Positions 7,025 to 12,921 of a stretch of DNA of 20,092 nucleotides are shown here, in pieces. This stretch comes from Patescibacteria group bacterium (lineage in GTDB: Bacteria > Patescibacteriota > Patescibacteriia > Patescibacteriales > VMTK01). Where the stretch lies: the NCBI GenBank assembly GCA_018896595.1, contig JAHIME010000088.1, positions 1 through 20,092 on the forward strand, read 5' to 3'. Within the stretch, counting starts at the first letter, position 1; the number at the start of each line of letters is the position of its first letter. A program made the translations under genes and the position numbers. The notes under the pieces are model-generated. The model was not told the DNA's origin and ran no database searches. It was given only the letters and a program-made list of their open reading frames with translations.

Positions 7025-7030
7025 CAAAAT

Positions 7031-7213
7031 ATGGACAAGGCAAAATTTTTAAAAGTTTACGCTAATTTACCCATCAACCTTCGCAATGATATTATCTTAG
7101 CGCTGGATAAAAAAGGCCCGATTACTTGGAATGTCGCTTATATTGAAGTTAACAACAATACTAAATTAGGCGAGGAAATATTTAAAAAATTAGAAAAGCT
7201 AAAAATAATTTAA
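7031..7213 (+). CDS. Small protein of unknown function (60 aa), first gene of the caspase-like module
   Basis: The protein runs MDKAKFLKVYANLPINLRND, IILALDKKGPITWNVAYIEV, NNNTKLGEEIFKKLEKLKII. It looks like a compact alpha/beta domain: an amphipathic helix, a strand around PITWNVAYIEV and a C-terminal helix. I do not recognise a named family. The frame is open upstream to 6974, but that part is promoter and boundary DNA, so the ATG at 7031 is chosen; the -10 box is 6 bases before it and no SD exists. The gene is 4 bases from the next one and is the first of three co-oriented genes. A short partner protein ahead of a protease suggests a regulator or antitoxin-like subunit; this is inference. 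Confidence 0.65.
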   Translation: MDKAKFLKVYANLPINLRNDIILALDKKGPITWNVAYIEVNNNTKLGEEIFKKLEKLKII

Positions 7214-7217
7214 AAAT

Positions 7218-7466
7218 ATGGCGGATATCAAAAAAAGAAAAAAGGAAATTGGAAAATCCGCGATTGATAAAGATATCAAAGAACTGGTAAAAGCTCGATT
7301 AAGCATCTTGCCTCAAAATGTTAATATTTCCATCGGCCTGGACGGCGCGTTCAAAAGAGATGAATTAATCCGGCACGTAGAGCAGGGGGACAGTATCGGC
7401 GAAAAAATTATTCAAGTTGACATGGAATTTTTACGATCGCTTAAAAGAGGAGAATTTTATGAATAA
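7218..7466 (+). CDS. Small protein of unknown function (82 aa), second gene of the caspase-like module
   Basis: A Lys-rich N-terminus (MADIKKRKKEIGKSAIDKD) precedes a helix (IKELVKARLSILPQ), a strand with a glycine turn (NVNISIGLDGAFKRDELI), then IRHVEQGDSIGEKIIQVDME and a final helix, LRSLKRGEFYE. The pattern of a strand followed by a helix opening with xxDELIxHVxxGDxIG looks like a small adaptor domain, but I cannot name it. It starts 4 bases after the first gene's stop, and its own stop overlaps the ATG of the protease gene by 8 bases, so translational coupling is likely. The protease gene's SD (AGAGGAG) lies within its last codons. Confidence 0.65.
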   Translation: MADIKKRKKEIGKSAIDKDIKELVKARLSILPQNVNISIGLDGAFKRDELIRHVEQGDSIGEKIIQVDMEFLRSLKRGEFYE

Positions 7467-8106
7467 AATATTGTTAATTACCGCGCCGGATCATGATGCT
7501 ACCACCCGTTATCTGTCAGCATGGAGCAGTAAAATTTTAGAATTAGCCGGCAAAAAGAATATTCAGGTTATAAATTTAAAAAGAAAGAAAGCTAACATAA
7601 AAGAATTGAAAAGCAGAATATTAAAAATGAAACCGCTGTTTGTTATTTTTAACGGGCATGGCAGCAATAACTGCGTTACGGGTTATGAAAATGAAGTTTT
7701 AATTCAGTCAGGCAGAAATGAAAAGTTGTTAAAAGAAAAAATAGTTTACGCGATATCTTGCAGATCAGCCGCCGAATTAGGGCCGGAAAGCGTAAATGCG
7801 GGAGCATTAACCTACATAGGATATGCCAACGATTTTATATTTTGCCACGACGACCATAAAATCAGCCGCCCATTAAGCGATCAAATAGCAAAATTATTTT
7901 TAGATCCGTCAAATCAAGTGGCGGTTTCTTTAATTAAGGGAAATACAAGCGAAACATCAAGCAGGCAATCTAAAAAGTTTTTTCTGCGCAATATTCAAAA
8001 ATTATTAAGCAGTGAAGCATCGCAGGAATCTAGCCAATATGCTAAATTTTTATGGTGGGATATGAAACATCAAGTTTGTTTGGGCGATGGCAGTTCTGTA
8101 TTTTAA
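7459..8106 (+). CDS. Caspase-fold (CHAT / C25-like) cysteine peptidase
   Basis: A 215-aa protein. Two segments match the catalytic dyad of clan CD peptidases: a hydrophobic strand into a His-Gly motif (PLFVIFNGHGSNN, His67) and a second strand into a Cys (KIVYAISCRSAAELGPESV, Cys101), followed by AGALTYIGYANDF, the strand and glycine turn typical of CHAT and gingipain-like folds. The opening ILLITAPDHDATTRYLSAWS is the first strand and loop. There is no signal peptide, so it should be cytoplasmic. The ATG at 7459 is chosen because AGAGGAG lies 6 bases upstream; the longer frame from 7417 would lie inside the preceding gene. In bacteria such proteases act as regulated effectors in defence and cell-death systems. 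Here the only obvious partners are the two small proteins upstream. Confidence 0.72.
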   Translation: MNKILLITAPDHDATTRYLSAWSSKILELAGKKNIQVINLKRKKANIKELKSRILKMKPLFVIFNGHGSNNCVTGYENEVLIQSGRNEKLLKEKIVYAISCRSAAELGPESVNAGALTYIGYANDFIFCHDDHKISRPLSDQIAKLFLDPSNQVAVSLIKGNTSETSSRQSKKFFLRNIQKLLSSEASQESSQYAKFLWWDMKHQVCLGDGSSVF

Positions 8107-8111
8107 GATAA

Positions 8112-8228
8112 TATTACGAGATCGGCAATAAAGAAAAAGCGATTTATTACGCTGAAAAATCAGCCGAAATTAATCCTGAAGCGAGAGATAAAGTGGAGGG
8201 GTTTATTAAGAATGTTAATAATAAATAG
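8112..8228 (+). pseudogene. TPR-tail fragment, copy B
   Basis: The frame reads YYEIGNKEKAIYYAEKSAEI, NPEARDKVEGFIKNVNNK, then TAG. It carries one TPR helix pair (YYE.GN.EKAI.YAEKSAEINP) and a capping helix. It begins 6 bases after the protease stop codon, out of frame with it and without a start. It is one of seven near-copies marking cassette ends. Confidence 0.8.
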
Positions 8229-8256
8229 TTCCCGCGCAAGAACAATAAGCCGCGCG
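8229..8256 (+). repeat. Cassette-boundary repeat, copy 3 (TTCCCGCGCAAG form)
   Basis: TTCCCGCGCAAGAA precedes the core CAATAAGCCGCGCG (8243-8256), which runs directly into the -35 box TTGACA. The same TTCCCGCGCAAG form occurs at 10054. Boundaries at 6960, 12749 and 15791 have AATAGAATAA or similar in its place. Confidence 0.75.
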
Positions 8257-8285
8257 TTGACAAAATTTTTATCAGGCACTATAAT
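8257..8285 (+). promoter_or_regulatory. Sigma-70 promoter, cassette 3
   Basis: TTGACA (8257-8262), 17-base spacer, TATAAT (8280-8285). The -35 box is fused to the boundary core. The ATG follows 39 bases after the -10 box. Confidence 0.85.
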
Positions 8286-8324
8286 TAAAGCATAGTTTAA
8301 TTTTAGTTCTAACCATTGAAATTT

Positions 8325-9554
8325 ATGTATATTAAGCGGAATTTAGAAGGCAGGATTTCAGACTTTTTAAGCGCGCCGGAAATTATAGCGATTGTGGGCG
8401 CGCGCCAGTCCGGAAAAACCACATTGATCAACCATCTAATGGGCAAGCTTAACGGCGCAGTCGCGGTGTCTTTTGAGGATCAGAGCGTTTTAAAAATGTT
8501 TGAAAAAAACATTGATGATTTTATTAATATTTACGTGAAAGGAAATAAATATTTATTTATTGATGAATTCCAGTACGCGAAGAGCGGAGGAAAAATTCTT
8601 AAATATATTTTTGACACCCAAAAAATAAAAATTATAATAACCGGCTCATCAGCCATTGACTTAACTATCCGCGCCGTAAAATATTTAGTTGGCAGAGTTT
8701 TAATTTTTAATCTTTACACTTTTGATTTTGAAGAATTTTTATCCGCCAAAGATAAAAATTATTTTAAAATATATAAGCAGTACAAGCGGCAAGTATCCGA
8801 ATTTAACAGCGCTGACATAAAAATAGGGGAGACAGCCCATAAAAAATTATTAGGATATTATGAGGAGTATTTGCTTTTCGGCGGTTATCCCCGCGTAGTA
8901 ATGGAAAATAACTATGAGTTAAAAAAAGAGCTTTTGCGCAATATTTATAATACATATTTTTTAAGAGAGGTGAGGGATATTTTGGGTTTAATTGATGATT
9001 ATAAACTGGGCGCTTTAATTAACGGCCTTGCCCTGCAGATAGGAGGACTTATTGAATATGAAGAGCTGTCGCGCTTATCAGGGTTTTCCTACCCGTCTTT
9101 AAAAAAATATTTAAATTTTTTAGAAAAAACTTTTATTTGCCGGCTCGTAAAGCCGTTTTTTAGAAATAAAAGGACAGAAATTGTTAAAAATCCAAAAGTT
9201 TATTTTTTGGATTCCGGCTTAAGAAACGCGATAGCGGATGATTTCAGAAAACTTAATGAGAGAATAGATAAGGGCGCGCTGTTGGAAAACGGGTTAGCTG
9301 AAGGATTTATTAAACATGATTATAAATTTAATTTTTGGCGCGATAAGAAAAAGAATGAAATTGATTTTGTGCTGGCGTTAGGCGGCGGCAGAACGATTGC
9401 CATAGAATCAAAAAGCTATTTGGATGATAGCGGCTCCGCGTCCGTTAATGCTTTTAATAAAAGATATCCGAACACAGATATTTATTTCAGCTATCAAAAT
9501 GCCGCGAATAAATTAACCGATAAAAAAAGAATTTATCCAGTTTATTTATTTTAA
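8325..9554 (+). CDS. AAA ATPase with DUF4143 and C-terminal nuclease-like domain
   Basis: A 409-aa protein. Walker A is GARQSGKTTL (about 25-34), Walker B LFIDEF (77-82), and a sensor strand is IKIIITGSSAIDL, followed by VGRVLIFNLYTFDFEEFL, the typical start of the lid region in this family. The C-terminal half is DUF4143: PKVYFLDSGLRNAI, then ENGLAEGFI, and a PD-(D/E)xK-like pattern NFWRDKKKNEIDFVL with IAIESKS. These ATPases are abundant in archaea and candidate phyla, usually as single accessory genes. Their role is unknown; defence or mobile-element functions have been proposed. The ATG at 8325 is preferred over a TTG at 8316. A second, divergent member lies at 13831-15060. Confidence 0.85.
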   Translation: MYIKRNLEGRISDFLSAPEIIAIVGARQSGKTTLINHLMGKLNGAVAVSFEDQSVLKMFEKNIDDFINIYVKGNKYLFIDEFQYAKSGGKILKYIFDTQKIKIIITGSSAIDLTIRAVKYLVGRVLIFNLYTFDFEEFLSAKDKNYFKIYKQYKRQVSEFNSADIKIGETAHKKLLGYYEEYLLFGGYPRVVMENNYELKKELLRNIYNTYFLREVRDILGLIDDYKLGALINGLALQIGGLIEYEELSRLSGFSYPSLKKYLNFLEKTFICRLVKPFFRNKRTEIVKNPKVYFLDSGLRNAIADDFRKLNERIDKGALLENGLAEGFIKHDYKFNFWRDKKKNEIDFVLALGGGRTIAIESKSYLDDSGSASVNAFNKRYPNTDIYFSYQNAANKLTDKKRIYPVYLF

Positions 9555-9567
9555 TTTGCCGCGTTTT

Positions 9568-9595
9568 TTGACACTATTTTTATTTATGTTATAAT
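9568..9595 (+). promoter_or_regulatory. Sigma-70 promoter, cassette 4, with an abortive leaderless ORF
   Basis: TTGACA (9568-9573), 16-base spacer, TATAAT (9590-9595). It starts 13 bases after the ATPase stop, preceded by TTTGCCGCG, the tail of the boundary repeat. The first ATG (9604) reads MTLTPKQ then TAA. MTLTPKQ is a start I associate with coiled-coil genes in these genomes, so the promoter seems to carry the stub of one. The block 9556-9618 is nearly identical to 15117-15179. Confidence 0.8.
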
Positions 9596-9631
9596 ATCCC
9601 TATATGACACTAACCCCTAAACAATAATAAT

Positions 9632-9835
9632 ATGGCTACTTTTCATAAATGCGACAAATGCGGTAAAAACATAAAGGGAGAAGAAATAACTTTTTCTTTT
9701 AATGATATGAGCAAGAGATTTTTTGATAATTGGATGAATAGGTTTGAATTTTGCGAAGAGTGCGCGAAACCTTTAGCGGTTTTTGTCAAAAAGTATCTGG
9801 CTAATAATAAAGTTAATAAAAAAAATAAAAAATAA
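9632..9835 (+). CDS. Small zinc-ribbon protein
   Basis: A 67-aa protein with two Cys pairs, CDKC (7-10) and CEEC (41-44), spaced as in a treble-clef or zinc-ribbon fold, and a Lys/Asn-rich tail (KKYLANNKVNKKNKK). The pattern HKCDKCGKNIKGEEITFSF is typical of small bacterial zinc-ribbon proteins that bind nucleic acid or protein; the target is unknown. The ATG at 9632 follows the 9604 stub; no SD is present. Downstream, 9838-9925 is the decayed copy of a coiled-coil gene that is intact at 15230. Confidence 0.7.
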   Translation: MATFHKCDKCGKNIKGEEITFSFNDMSKRFFDNWMNRFEFCEECAKPLAVFVKKYLANNKVNKKNKK

Positions 9836-9837
9836 TA

Positions 9838-9930
9838 TGCAACAAGAGGATATACAACAAATTTCCAATTTATTAAATGAGAAATTTAAATAAAACAACG
9901 AAATTTTAAAAGGAGAAATTGAGATTATTT
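9838..9930 (+). pseudogene. Decayed copy of the coiled-coil gene found intact at 15230-15619
   Basis: The frame reads MQQEDIQQISNLL and then stops. The DNA continues with matches to scattered parts of the intact gene (AAATTTAAA, then ATTTTAAAAGGAGAAAT) and then joins the shared 3' region GAGATTATTTTATTTACAAA that follows the intact gene at about 15689. Internal deletions removed most of the gene. The upstream bases AATAAAAAATAATATGCAAC are also shared. Confidence 0.8.
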
Positions 9931-9958
9931 TATTTACAAATCATTATAAATAGATAAT

Positions 9959-9985
9959 AAAAAAAGCAACATATGTTGCTTTTTT
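9959..9985. terminator. Bidirectional terminator (GCAAC version)
   Basis: AAAAAAA-GCAAC (9959-9970), loop ATAT, GTTGC-TTTTTT. It is symmetric, so it can act on both strands. Its twin at 15727 has GTAAC/GTTAC, a C-to-T change on one arm matched by G-to-A on the other, which shows selection for pairing. Confidence 0.85.
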
Positions 9986-10011
9986 ATAACTTAATTTTTT
10001 TACTTCTTTAA

Positions 10012-10088
10012 GATAAGGCGGAGAAATTTATTGAGAATGTGAATAATAAATAGTTCCCGCGCAAGAACAATAAGCCGCGCGCTGGCGG
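10012..10088 (+). repeat. Short TPR tail plus cassette-boundary repeat, copy 4
   Basis: The frame reads DKAEKFIENVNNK, then TAG (10051-10053), followed by TTCCCGCGCAAGAA and the core CAATAAGCCGCGCG (from 10068) with CTGGCGG. Only the last 13 codons of the TPR tail remain, joined just after the terminator at 9959-9985. Confidence 0.8.
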
Positions 10089-10135
10089 AGTTTTAGACAT
10101 TTTAAGCGCTATTAGATAAGTTTCATATAACATAG

Positions 10136-10165
10136 TTGACAGGAGTTTTAGATGTGATATATAAT
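10136..10165 (+). promoter_or_regulatory. Sigma-70 promoter of the first AbiEi/AbiEii operon
   Basis: TTGACA (10136-10141), 18-base spacer, TATAAT (10160-10165). The operator palindrome begins 2 bases downstream, over the expected start point. Confidence 0.8.
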
Positions 10166-10167
10166 AG

Positions 10168-10189
10168 AAGTATACAGTTTTGTATACTT
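10168..10189. promoter_or_regulatory. Operator palindrome of the first AbiEi/AbiEii operon
   Basis: AAGTATACA (10168-10176) and TGTATACTT (10181-10189) form a perfect 9-bp inverted repeat with spacer GTTT, between the -10 box and the ATG at 10201. AbiEi antitoxins autorepress by binding inverted repeats at their promoter, so this is a likely self-regulatory site. Confidence 0.75.
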
Positions 10190-10200
10190 ATACTTATAAT

Positions 10201-10767
10201 ATGGCAAAAAATCTTTCTCAAAGGCTTAAAATTCTTGTTGAAAGCAAAAAAACGGTTTTTCGCGCCAAAGATCTCCAAAGCTTGTGGCAGGAAAATTCCA
10301 GGAATACGGTTATTATTGCTAAAAGGATGGTGGCTAAAAATTTAATTTTGAAATTAGCAAAAGGATATTACGCGCTCAATGAGGAATATAGCATTTACGA
10401 ATTAGCCAACTTAATTATTTCACCTTCTTATGTTTCTTTTAACTCCGCTTTGTTTTTTTGGGGCGCTTGTTTTCAGGTAAGCGATACCGCGCAGTCAGTT
10501 TCTCTTTTGAACTATCAAAAAGAAGTGGGGGGAAGAATTTATAAATATCAAGCAATGAAAAAAACATTGTTTTTTAATTTAGATGGCGTTGATTCAAAAA
10601 ATAATATATCCGTTGCCTGTCCGGAAAGGGCTTTACTTGATTCATTTTATTTTGGAGTTGCCTTCAACGTAGACGATTGGGAAAAAATAAATAAAACATA
10701 TTTAAATAAACTCGCGCGAAGTTATCCGTTGAGCGTTCAAGAAAAAGTAAAAGACTTGAAATTATGA
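10201..10767 (+). CDS. AbiEi-family antitoxin / transcriptional regulator (type IV TA)
   Basis: A 188-aa protein beginning MAKNLSQRLKILVESKKTVF. The N-terminal winged helix (FRAKDLQSLWQE then NTVIIAKRMVAKNLILKLAKGYYAL) is the AbiEi DNA-binding domain, with the KGYYAL/RG-x-[YF] wing. It is followed by SIYELANLIISPSYVSFNSAL (A-x-x-[IL]-x-x-P-S-Y-[VI]-S) and ISVACPERALLDSFYF, matching [AS]-x-PERAL-x-D. The TTG at 10180 lies inside the operator, so the ATG at 10201 is preferred. The stop overlaps the start of the toxin gene (ATGA). In AbiE systems this protein represses the operon and counters the nucleotidyltransferase toxin without binding it. Confidence 0.82.
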   Translation: MAKNLSQRLKILVESKKTVFRAKDLQSLWQENSRNTVIIAKRMVAKNLILKLAKGYYALNEEYSIYELANLIISPSYVSFNSALFFWGACFQVSDTAQSVSLLNYQKEVGGRIYKYQAMKKTLFFNLDGVDSKNNISVACPERALLDSFYFGVAFNVDDWEKINKTYLNKLARSYPLSVQEKVKDLKL

Positions 10768-11531
10768 CCCAAAAAAGATTTGATACTAATAGGCACAAAA
10801 ACATTTTAACGGAAATTTTAATAGACATTGTTAAACATTTAGGCGGCAAAGCGGCTTTTAAAGGCGGCACCGCGGCTATGATGTTTTATAATCTGCCCCA
10901 GATGTCTCTTGATTTGGATTTTGATCTTTTAGAAAAATTAAGCGAGGAAGAAATTGATATTTTAAAGATTATTTTGCGCAAGCATGGAGCAGTCAAAGAA
11001 TTCAGGGATAAAAGATTCACGCTTTTCTTTTTGTTGGACTACGAGGCAAATTACCCCAATATTAAAGTGGAGTTTAATAAAAGAGTTTGGAAAAATAACA
11101 GTTATCAAACCGTTTGGCTTTTAGGCGTTGAAATAAAAATTGCTGATAAAAAAACAATGCTTTCCAATAAGCTGGTGGCTTTAAGCGAGAGAAAAGCCTT
11201 AGCGTCCAGGGATCTTTTTGATGTTCATTATTTTTTAAAGTCAGGGTATCCGCTTAATAAAGAATTAATACAAGAAAGAACAAATAAAACGTTAGGCGAG
11301 TTTCTTGATTACATAAAAGATTTTATAGCTAAAAATTACAGCCCTAAAAATATTCTTCAAGGATTAGGCGAGATTTTGGACGAGAGTAAAAAAACATGGG
11401 CCAAAGACTGCCTTATTTCTGAAACAATAAAAGAGTTGGAAGCGATTTATTACGCTGAAAAATCAGCCGAAATTAATCCGGAAGTGAGAGACAAGGTGGA
11501 GGGGTTTATTGAGAGAGTAAATAGTAAATAG
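10764..11531 (+). CDS. AbiEii-family nucleotidyltransferase toxin with a TPR-derived C-terminal tail
   Basis: A 255-aa protein. The signature KGGTAAM (33-39) and the metal-binding DLDFDLL (50-56) place it in the DNA polymerase-beta-like nucleotidyltransferase superfamily, AbiEii branch. Further family motifs are SNKLVALSERKALASRDLFD (K-L-x-A-L-x-x-R-x-x-x-R-D-x-[FY]-D) and ILQGLGEILDE. AbiEii enzymes block growth by modifying RNA. The native protein appears to end near KELE; residues 227-255 (AIYYAEKSAEINPEVRDK then VEGFIERVNSK) are the same TPR tail found as a free fragment elsewhere in the island, here fused in frame. The homologue at 16437 lacks it. The ATGA overlap with the antitoxin gene implies coupling. 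Confidence 0.83.
   Translation: MTQKRFDTNRHKNILTEILIDIVKHLGGKAAFKGGTAAMMFYNLPQMSLDLDFDLLEKLSEEEIDILKIILRKHGAVKEFRDKRFTLFFLLDYEANYPNIKVEFNKRVWKNNSYQTVWLLGVEIKIADKKTMLSNKLVALSERKALASRDLFDVHYFLKSGYPLNKELIQERTNKTLGEFLDYIKDFIAKNYSPKNILQGLGEILDESKKTWAKDCLISETIKELEAIYYAEKSAEINPEVRDKVEGFIERVNSK
11442..11531 (+). repeat. TPR-tail repeat, copy C, forming the end of AbiEii
   Basis: The DNA GCGATTTATTACGCTGAAAA is identical to part of copy B (about 8141-8160), and the match runs on to the stop with few differences. Because it is in frame, it lengthens the toxin by 29 residues. Confidence 0.8.
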
Positions 11532-11560
11532 GATGAACAATAATCTCCCCGCGGATAACT

Positions 11561-11588
11561 TTGACACTATTTTTATTTGTGGTATAAT
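11561..11588 (+). promoter_or_regulatory. Sigma-70 promoter, cassette 6
   Basis: TTGACA (11561-11566), 16-base spacer, TATAAT (11583-11588), preceded by a degraded boundary (GAACAATAATCTCCCCGCGG). The first ATG after it reads MMLIPK and stops. A fragment frame ending KDEFNEFKDEIMDMKKDVK, NIEL and TGA at about 11706 follows: the remnant of a small coiled-coil gene whose promoter now serves mntA. Confidence 0.8.
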
Positions 11589-11703
11589 ATCCTTATATGA
11601 TGTTAATTCCGAAATAATTTAATAAGTTAGTTACAAAAGACGAGTTTAATGAATTTAAAGACGAAATAATGGATATGAAAAAGGATGTAAAAAATATTGA
11701 ATT

Positions 11704-11991
11704 ATGAGTGATATTAAAAAATTACAAAAACAATTAGCCCCGATTTTTAAAAAAAATGATGTTGTGCGATCATCTGTTTTTGGCTCGGTTGCCAGAGGCG
11801 AAGATAAGCCGAATAGCGACATTGATATATTGGTTGAATTTGCCGAAGGCAAGACATTGCTTGATTTGGTTGGGTTAGAAATGGAAATAGAAGAAAAATT
11901 AGGGAAAAAAATTGATCTGTTAACTTATAATTCCATTCATCCGCTTTTAAAAGATTATATTTATAAAGATGAAATTAAAATTTATGGATAA
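11704..11991 (+). CDS. mntA: MntA-like nucleotidyltransferase antitoxin
   Basis: A 95-aa minimal nucleotidyltransferase. The motif GSVARG-x6-SDIDILVEF (from about Gly27, with Asp39 and Asp41 as metal ligands) is intact, so it should be active. In the HepT/MntA type VII system MntA adds AMP to a tyrosine of the HEPN toxin and so inactivates it. TLLDLVGLEMEIEEKLGKKI and DLLTYNSIHP are family-typical. It overlaps the downstream HEPN gene by 8 bases. The ATG overlaps the TGA of a coiled-coil remnant (TTATGA), and no SD is seen. Confidence 0.88.
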   Translation: MSDIKKLQKQLAPIFKKNDVVRSSVFGSVARGEDKPNSDIDILVEFAEGKTLLDLVGLEMEIEEKLGKKIDLLTYNSIHPLLKDYIYKDEIKIYG

Positions 11992-12316
11992 GGACCCAAA
12001 AATTTTTTTACAGCACATTTTAGAAAGCATAAATTACATTGAAGATTATACTAAAAACTTGTCTAAAGATGAGTTCTTTTCTTCTGTACAAATTCAAGAT
12101 TCGGTATTCAGAAGGTTGGAAGTTATTGGGGAAGCAACTAAAAATATTCCGGATGATTTTAAAACAATAACTCCCCATATACCATGGCGCAAAATAGCAG
12201 GAATGAGAGATAAATTAATTCATGAATATTTTGGAATTGATAAAGAGCTGGTTTGGGAAACGGTGCAAATACTTTTACCAAAATTTAAAGAAGAAATTAT
12301 TAAGTTATTAAAATAA
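11984..12316 (+). CDS. hepT: HepT-like HEPN RNase toxin (DUF86)
   Basis: A 110-aa protein starting MDKDPKIFLQHILESINYIE, with the family's usual opening. The catalytic and target motif R-x4-H-x-Y is complete: RDKLIHEY (Arg75, His80, Tyr82). Arg and His form the RNase site, and the Tyr is the residue adenylylated by MntA. SVFRRLEVIGEATKNI and IPWRKIAGMRDK are standard DUF86 segments. An in-frame ATG at 11969 exists, but 11984 gives the family-typical start and a short ATGGATAA overlap with mntA. Gene order is antitoxin then toxin. Confidence 0.87.
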   Translation: MDKDPKIFLQHILESINYIEDYTKNLSKDEFFSSVQIQDSVFRRLEVIGEATKNIPDDFKTITPHIPWRKIAGMRDKLIHEYFGIDKELVWETVQILLPKFKEEIIKLLK

Positions 12317-12326
12317 CAATAATCTA

Positions 12327-12360
12327 AATAAGATAGCCCGTCAAAATGGCGGGTTATTTA
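12327..12360 (+). terminator. Weak intrinsic terminator after hepT
   Basis: AGCCCGTC/GGCGGGTT (8 bp with two G-U) around loop AAAAT, followed by ATTTAATCTT. The AAATAA/TTATTT flanks extend the stem imperfectly. The TPR-tail fragment starts immediately downstream. Confidence 0.55.
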
Positions 12361-12742
12361 ATCTTGAACAAAGCATTGATAACGAAATAGAATTTTTGGA
12401 ATTAATCGTTAAGAACGGAACAAATAATTATCTTTTTTATTCCACTTTGGCCAATAAGTATTACGAGATCGGCAACAAAGAGAAGGCGATTGAATACGCC
12501 GAGAAATCAGCCGAAATTAATCCGGAAGTGAAAGATAAGGTGGAGAAATTTACCCCAGTTAAATAAAGCCGCCGATGAAGTCGGTGGTTAAATATAAGCC
12601 GCAGTTAGCGGTCTACCCCATTTAGATAGCAAGCATCTAACGGGGTCTAAAGCCGCCAGCAAGTTTACCCCGTTATTGCGAAGTAATTTTGCGGGGCGAC
12701 ACCTATTTAACGGGGTTTATTGAGAGCGTAAATAGTAAATAG
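12360..12742 (+). pseudogene. Longest TPR-tail fragment, copy D, split by an inserted element
   Basis: The frame reads NLEQSIDNEIEFLELIVKNG, TNNYLFYSTLANKYYEIGNK, EKAIEYAEKSAEINPEVKDK, VEKF, and is then broken at 12553-12715. It resumes as FIESVNSK and TAG (12740-12742). It encodes a whole TPR unit and the end helix, and aligns by eye with the end of the O-antigen ligase at 17194 (DWPKVLKLYQRLAALEPNDA, then DMEKAVEAAKKAGELDPAMK). This suggests that all the tails derive from the 3' end of a ligase-TPR paralogue. There is no start codon. Confidence 0.75.
12553..12715. mobile_element. 163-base hairpin-rich MITE-like element with TTTA target duplication
   Basis: Termini CCCCAGTTAAATA (12553-12565) and TATTTAACGGGG (12704-12715) are inverted repeats differing by one extra A. 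TTTA flanks both sides (12549-12552 and 12716-12719), and removing the element with one TTTA restores the uninterrupted GAGAAATTTATTGAG found at other TPR tails. Internal hairpins: ACCCCATTTAGAT/ATCTAACGGGGT (12615-12627/12635-12646), ACCCCGTTA/TAACGGGGT (12667-12675/12708-12716), and CCGC/GCGG near 12600-12610. No ORF is present, so any mobility would need an enzyme supplied elsewhere. Confidence 0.75.
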
Positions 12743-12748
12743 AATAAA

Positions 12749-12769
12749 CAATAAGCCGCGCGCCGGCGG
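12749..12769 (+). repeat. Cassette-boundary repeat, copy 5
   Basis: CAATAAGCCGCGCG followed by CCGGCGG. No TTGACA promoter follows; instead the sequence enters a truncated HEPN reading frame within about 12 bases. Confidence 0.75.
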
Positions 12770-12780
12770 AATTTTTAAAA

Positions 12781-12921
12781 GTTGTTGATAGATTTAATAT
12801 GAGAGCAAGGTATCCTGACATAAAATTCCAATTCTACAAGTTAAGCGATGCAAAATATACGAAAGAAAATATAAATAAAATAAGCCAGCTATATAAAAAG
12901 CTATGTCAAATGTTGAAGTAA
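12781..12921 (+). pseudogene. HEPN-domain toxin remnant (C-terminal part)
   Basis: The open frame gives VVDRFNMRARYPDIKFQFYK, LSDAKYTKENINKISQLYKK, LCQMLK, then TAA (12919-12921). RFNMRARYPD is the characteristic C-terminal R-[FY]-x-x-[AR]-RYPD motif of HEPN-domain proteins. The N-terminal two thirds are missing; the break is at the cassette boundary. An internal ATG (12799) could give only 40 aa. The frame overlaps the ATG of the nucleotidyltransferase gene, the normal HEPN-MNT arrangement. Confidence 0.72.

Noticed and set aside
6974..7030. Upstream extension of the 60-aa gene to 6974
   Set aside because: This stretch is the boundary repeat and the -35/-10 promoter, so it cannot be coding in the mature transcript.
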